A stretch of DNA of 64,000 nucleotides, taken from Palsa-343 sp036269135. Its GTDB lineage: Bacteria; Acidobacteriota; Terriglobia; Terriglobales; Acidobacteriaceae. Made by a program: the position numbers and the translations under genes. The notes beneath the pieces were generated by a model. That model ran no database searches, was not told the origin of the DNA, and was given only the letters and a program-made list of their open reading frames with translations. Within the stretch, counting starts at the first letter, position 1. The number at the start of each line of letters is the position of its first letter. The stretch is taken from positions 136,577 through 200,576 of the forward strand of contig DATASQ010000053.1 of NCBI GenBank assembly GCA_036269135.1, given 5' to 3'. Positions 62,568-64,000 of the stretch are shown here, piece after piece.

Positions 62568-64000
62568 ATGGCCGACCAGAGTTTTCCCATCGCCGGAGCC
62601 CTTGACCTGACGCCCACCCACCATCAGCCGCGCCCGCTGGTGGAGTGGCTCCATGAATGGGTGATCACCGTCGATCACAAGCGGCTCGGCATCCTCTACG
62701 TCCTCTACTCCCTGCTTTTTATGATCATCGCCGGAGCGGAAGCCCTCTGCATCCGCATTCAGCTGGCGGTCCCCAACAATCACTTCCTGCCGCCGGAGGT
62801 GTTCAACAGTTTCTTCACCATGCACGGCACCACCATGGTTTTCCTGGTGGGCATGCCCATCCTCTTCGGCTTTGCGAATTATCTCGTGCCCCTGATGATC
62901 GGCGCCCGCGACATGGCCTTTCCCCGGCTGAACGCCTTCAGCTTCTGGCTCACCGCTTTCGGCGGCATCCTCCTCTACTACAGCTTCATCGGCGGATTCG
63001 GCCTGTATGGGATGGGCAATGCGCCGGACGTCGGCTGGTTCGCTTACGCTCCCCTGACCGAACACCCCTTCTCCGTCGGACATCCCGTCGATTACTGGGC
63101 GATTTCCCTCATCCTCAGCGGCTTCGGCACGCTGGGCACCGCCATCAACATCATCGCCACCACGCTTTCCATGCGCTGCCGCGGCATGACCCTGCTGCGC
63201 ATGCCGCTGTTCGTCTGGCTGATGCTGGTGGTCAGCGGCATGACCCTGGTCACCATCACCCCCCTGACCGCGGCGCAGGTGATGCTGCTCATCGATCGCT
63301 ATCTGGGCGGCCATTTCTTCGACGCCCAGGCCGGCGGCTCGGCCGTCATCTGGGCCCACTTCTTCTGGATCTTCGGCCATCCCGAGGTCTATATCCTCGT
63401 GCTGCCCGCCTTTGCCATCGAAAACGAGATCATTCCCGTTTTCTCCCGCAAGGCCATCTTCGGCTATCCCGCCATGGTGGCCGCTTCGGTGGGCATCGCC
63501 TTCGTCAGCATGGGCGTCTGGGCCCACCACATGTTCACCATCGGCATGACCTCGGTGAGCAATACCTTCTTCGTCCTTTCCACCATGCTGGTCGGCATTC
63601 CCACCGGCATTAAGATCTTCAACTGGCTGGCCACCCTGTGGGGCGGCAAAATCCGCTTCGCCGTGCCGATGCTGTTCGCCGTCGCCTTTATCTTCCAGTT
63701 CCTGATCGCCGGCCTCACCGGCATCATGCTCTCCATTGCGCCCTGGGACTGGCAGCTGCACAATTCCTATTTCCTCATCGCTCATTTCCATTACGTGCTG
63801 GTCGGCGCCATCGTCATGAACATCTTCGCCGCGATCTATTACTGGTACCCCAAGGCGACCGGCCGCATGCTCAGCGAGACCCTGGGCAAATGGCACTTCT
63901 GGCTCTTTGTCATCGGCTTTCATCTCACCTTTGACACCATGCACTTCGTCGGCTTCCTCGGCATGCCCCGCCAGATCTATACCTACGAGGCCGACCGCGG
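62568..64000 (+). CDS. ctaD: Cytochrome c oxidase subunit I, C-terminus outside window
   Basis: About 477 residues of heme-copper oxidase subunit I. MADQSFPIAGALDLTP begins a short N-terminus; then WVITVDHKRLGILYVLYSLL, FFTMHGTTMVFLVGMPILF (heme a His), MIGARDMAFPRLNAFSFWL, and HFFWIFGHPEVYILVLPAF gives the CuB His-Tyr pair. VSMGVWAHHMFTIGM supplies the two further CuB His and LIAHFHYVLVGAIV the heme ligands. Operon with coxB. Continues past base 64000. Confidence 0.97.
   Translation, partial: MADQSFPIAGALDLTPTHHQPRPLVEWLHEWVITVDHKRLGILYVLYSLLFMIIAGAEALCIRIQLAVPNNHFLPPEVFNSFFTMHGTTMVFLVGMPILFGFANYLVPLMIGARDMAFPRLNAFSFWLTAFGGILLYYSFIGGFGLYGMGNAPDVGWFAYAPLTEHPFSVGHPVDYWAISLILSGFGTLGTAINIIATTLSMRCRGMTLLRMPLFVWLMLVVSGMTLVTITPLTAAQVMLLIDRYLGGHFFDAQAGGSAVIWAHFFWIFGHPEVYILVLPAFAIENEIIPVFSRKAIFGYPAMVAASVGIAFVSMGVWAHHMFTIGMTSVSNTFFVLSTMLVGIPTGIKIFNWLATLWGGKIRFAVPMLFAVAFIFQFLIAGLTGIMLSIAPWDWQLHNSYFLIAHFHYVLVGAIVMNIFAAIYYWYPKATGRMLSETLGKWHFWLFVIGFHLTFDTMHFVGFLGMPRQIYTYEADR

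Overview
The window is high-GC DNA, and its gene content points to Acidobacteriota, probably Terriglobia/Acidobacteriaceae. The main clues are two very large TonB-dependent receptors of the Oar type with an N-terminal carboxypeptidase-regulatory-like domain, several small exported proteins of a style common in that group, a CtaC-type oxidase subunit fused to cytochrome c, and an elongation factor P of the Asn-tip type. This assignment is inferred from protein style; no rRNA, tRNA or other taxonomic marker locus is present. Most of the window is ordinary chromosome. I see no prophage, insertion sequence, CRISPR array or plasmid backbone.

Layout. 1-8 kb: truncated mutM, an exported amidohydrolase, two small genes, a giant Lhr-type helicase and a coupled DUF5522-type protein. 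8-13 kb: secreted GH13 alpha-glucosidase, moaC, two related exported proteins, an alpha/beta hydrolase. 13-19 kb: trpE and trpG separated by a membrane HExxH protein and a frameshifted exported gene, then exported and membrane proteins and efp. 19.4-20.6 kb: a less GC-rich, gene-poor patch with a pair of overlapping small membrane proteins, several dyad sites (two CRP-like) and a strong hairpin terminator. 20.6-28.8 kb: frameshifted isoprenoid-synthase-like gene, 7TM-SpoIIE phosphatase, Nudix hydrolase, an exported protein, glutamate dehydrogenase, an ICMT-like methyltransferase and an EamA transporter. 28.8-36 kb: hicAB with a short hicA, an OPT transporter, a rhamnose catabolic pair (bifunctional aldolase/dehydrogenase and rhamnulokinase) and a DUF1905 protein. 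36-46 kb: a tiny exported peptide and a polytopic membrane protein, the rplU-rpmA operon with clear promoter and terminator, an outer-membrane barrel, two GT-C-like membrane proteins flanking an EAL/HDOD protein, and obgE. 46-53.7 kb: two TonB-dependent receptors. 53.7-64 kb: mnmG, dnaB, an NTF2-like exported protein, alr, an ABHD18-like hydrolase, acpS, a small unknown, and the start of a cytochrome c oxidase operon (coxB, partial ctaD).

Working together: trpE/trpG form anthranilate synthase. The RhaB-type kinase and the bifunctional aldolase/SDR overlap by four bases and take L-rhamnulose to dihydroxyacetone phosphate and oxidised or reduced lactaldehyde. rplU-rpmA are one transcription unit. 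coxB-ctaD encode a caa3-like terminal oxidase. The large receptors, secreted alpha-glucosidase and alginate-export-like barrel fit a heterotroph feeding on polymeric carbohydrate.

The least explained parts are the regulatory patch at 19.6-20.4 kb with its small membrane pair and possible short transcript, the secreted peptide at 36.5 kb, the HExxH membrane protein between trpE and trpG, the two frameshifted genes, and a heptanucleotide tandem repeat found at two distant intergenic sites.
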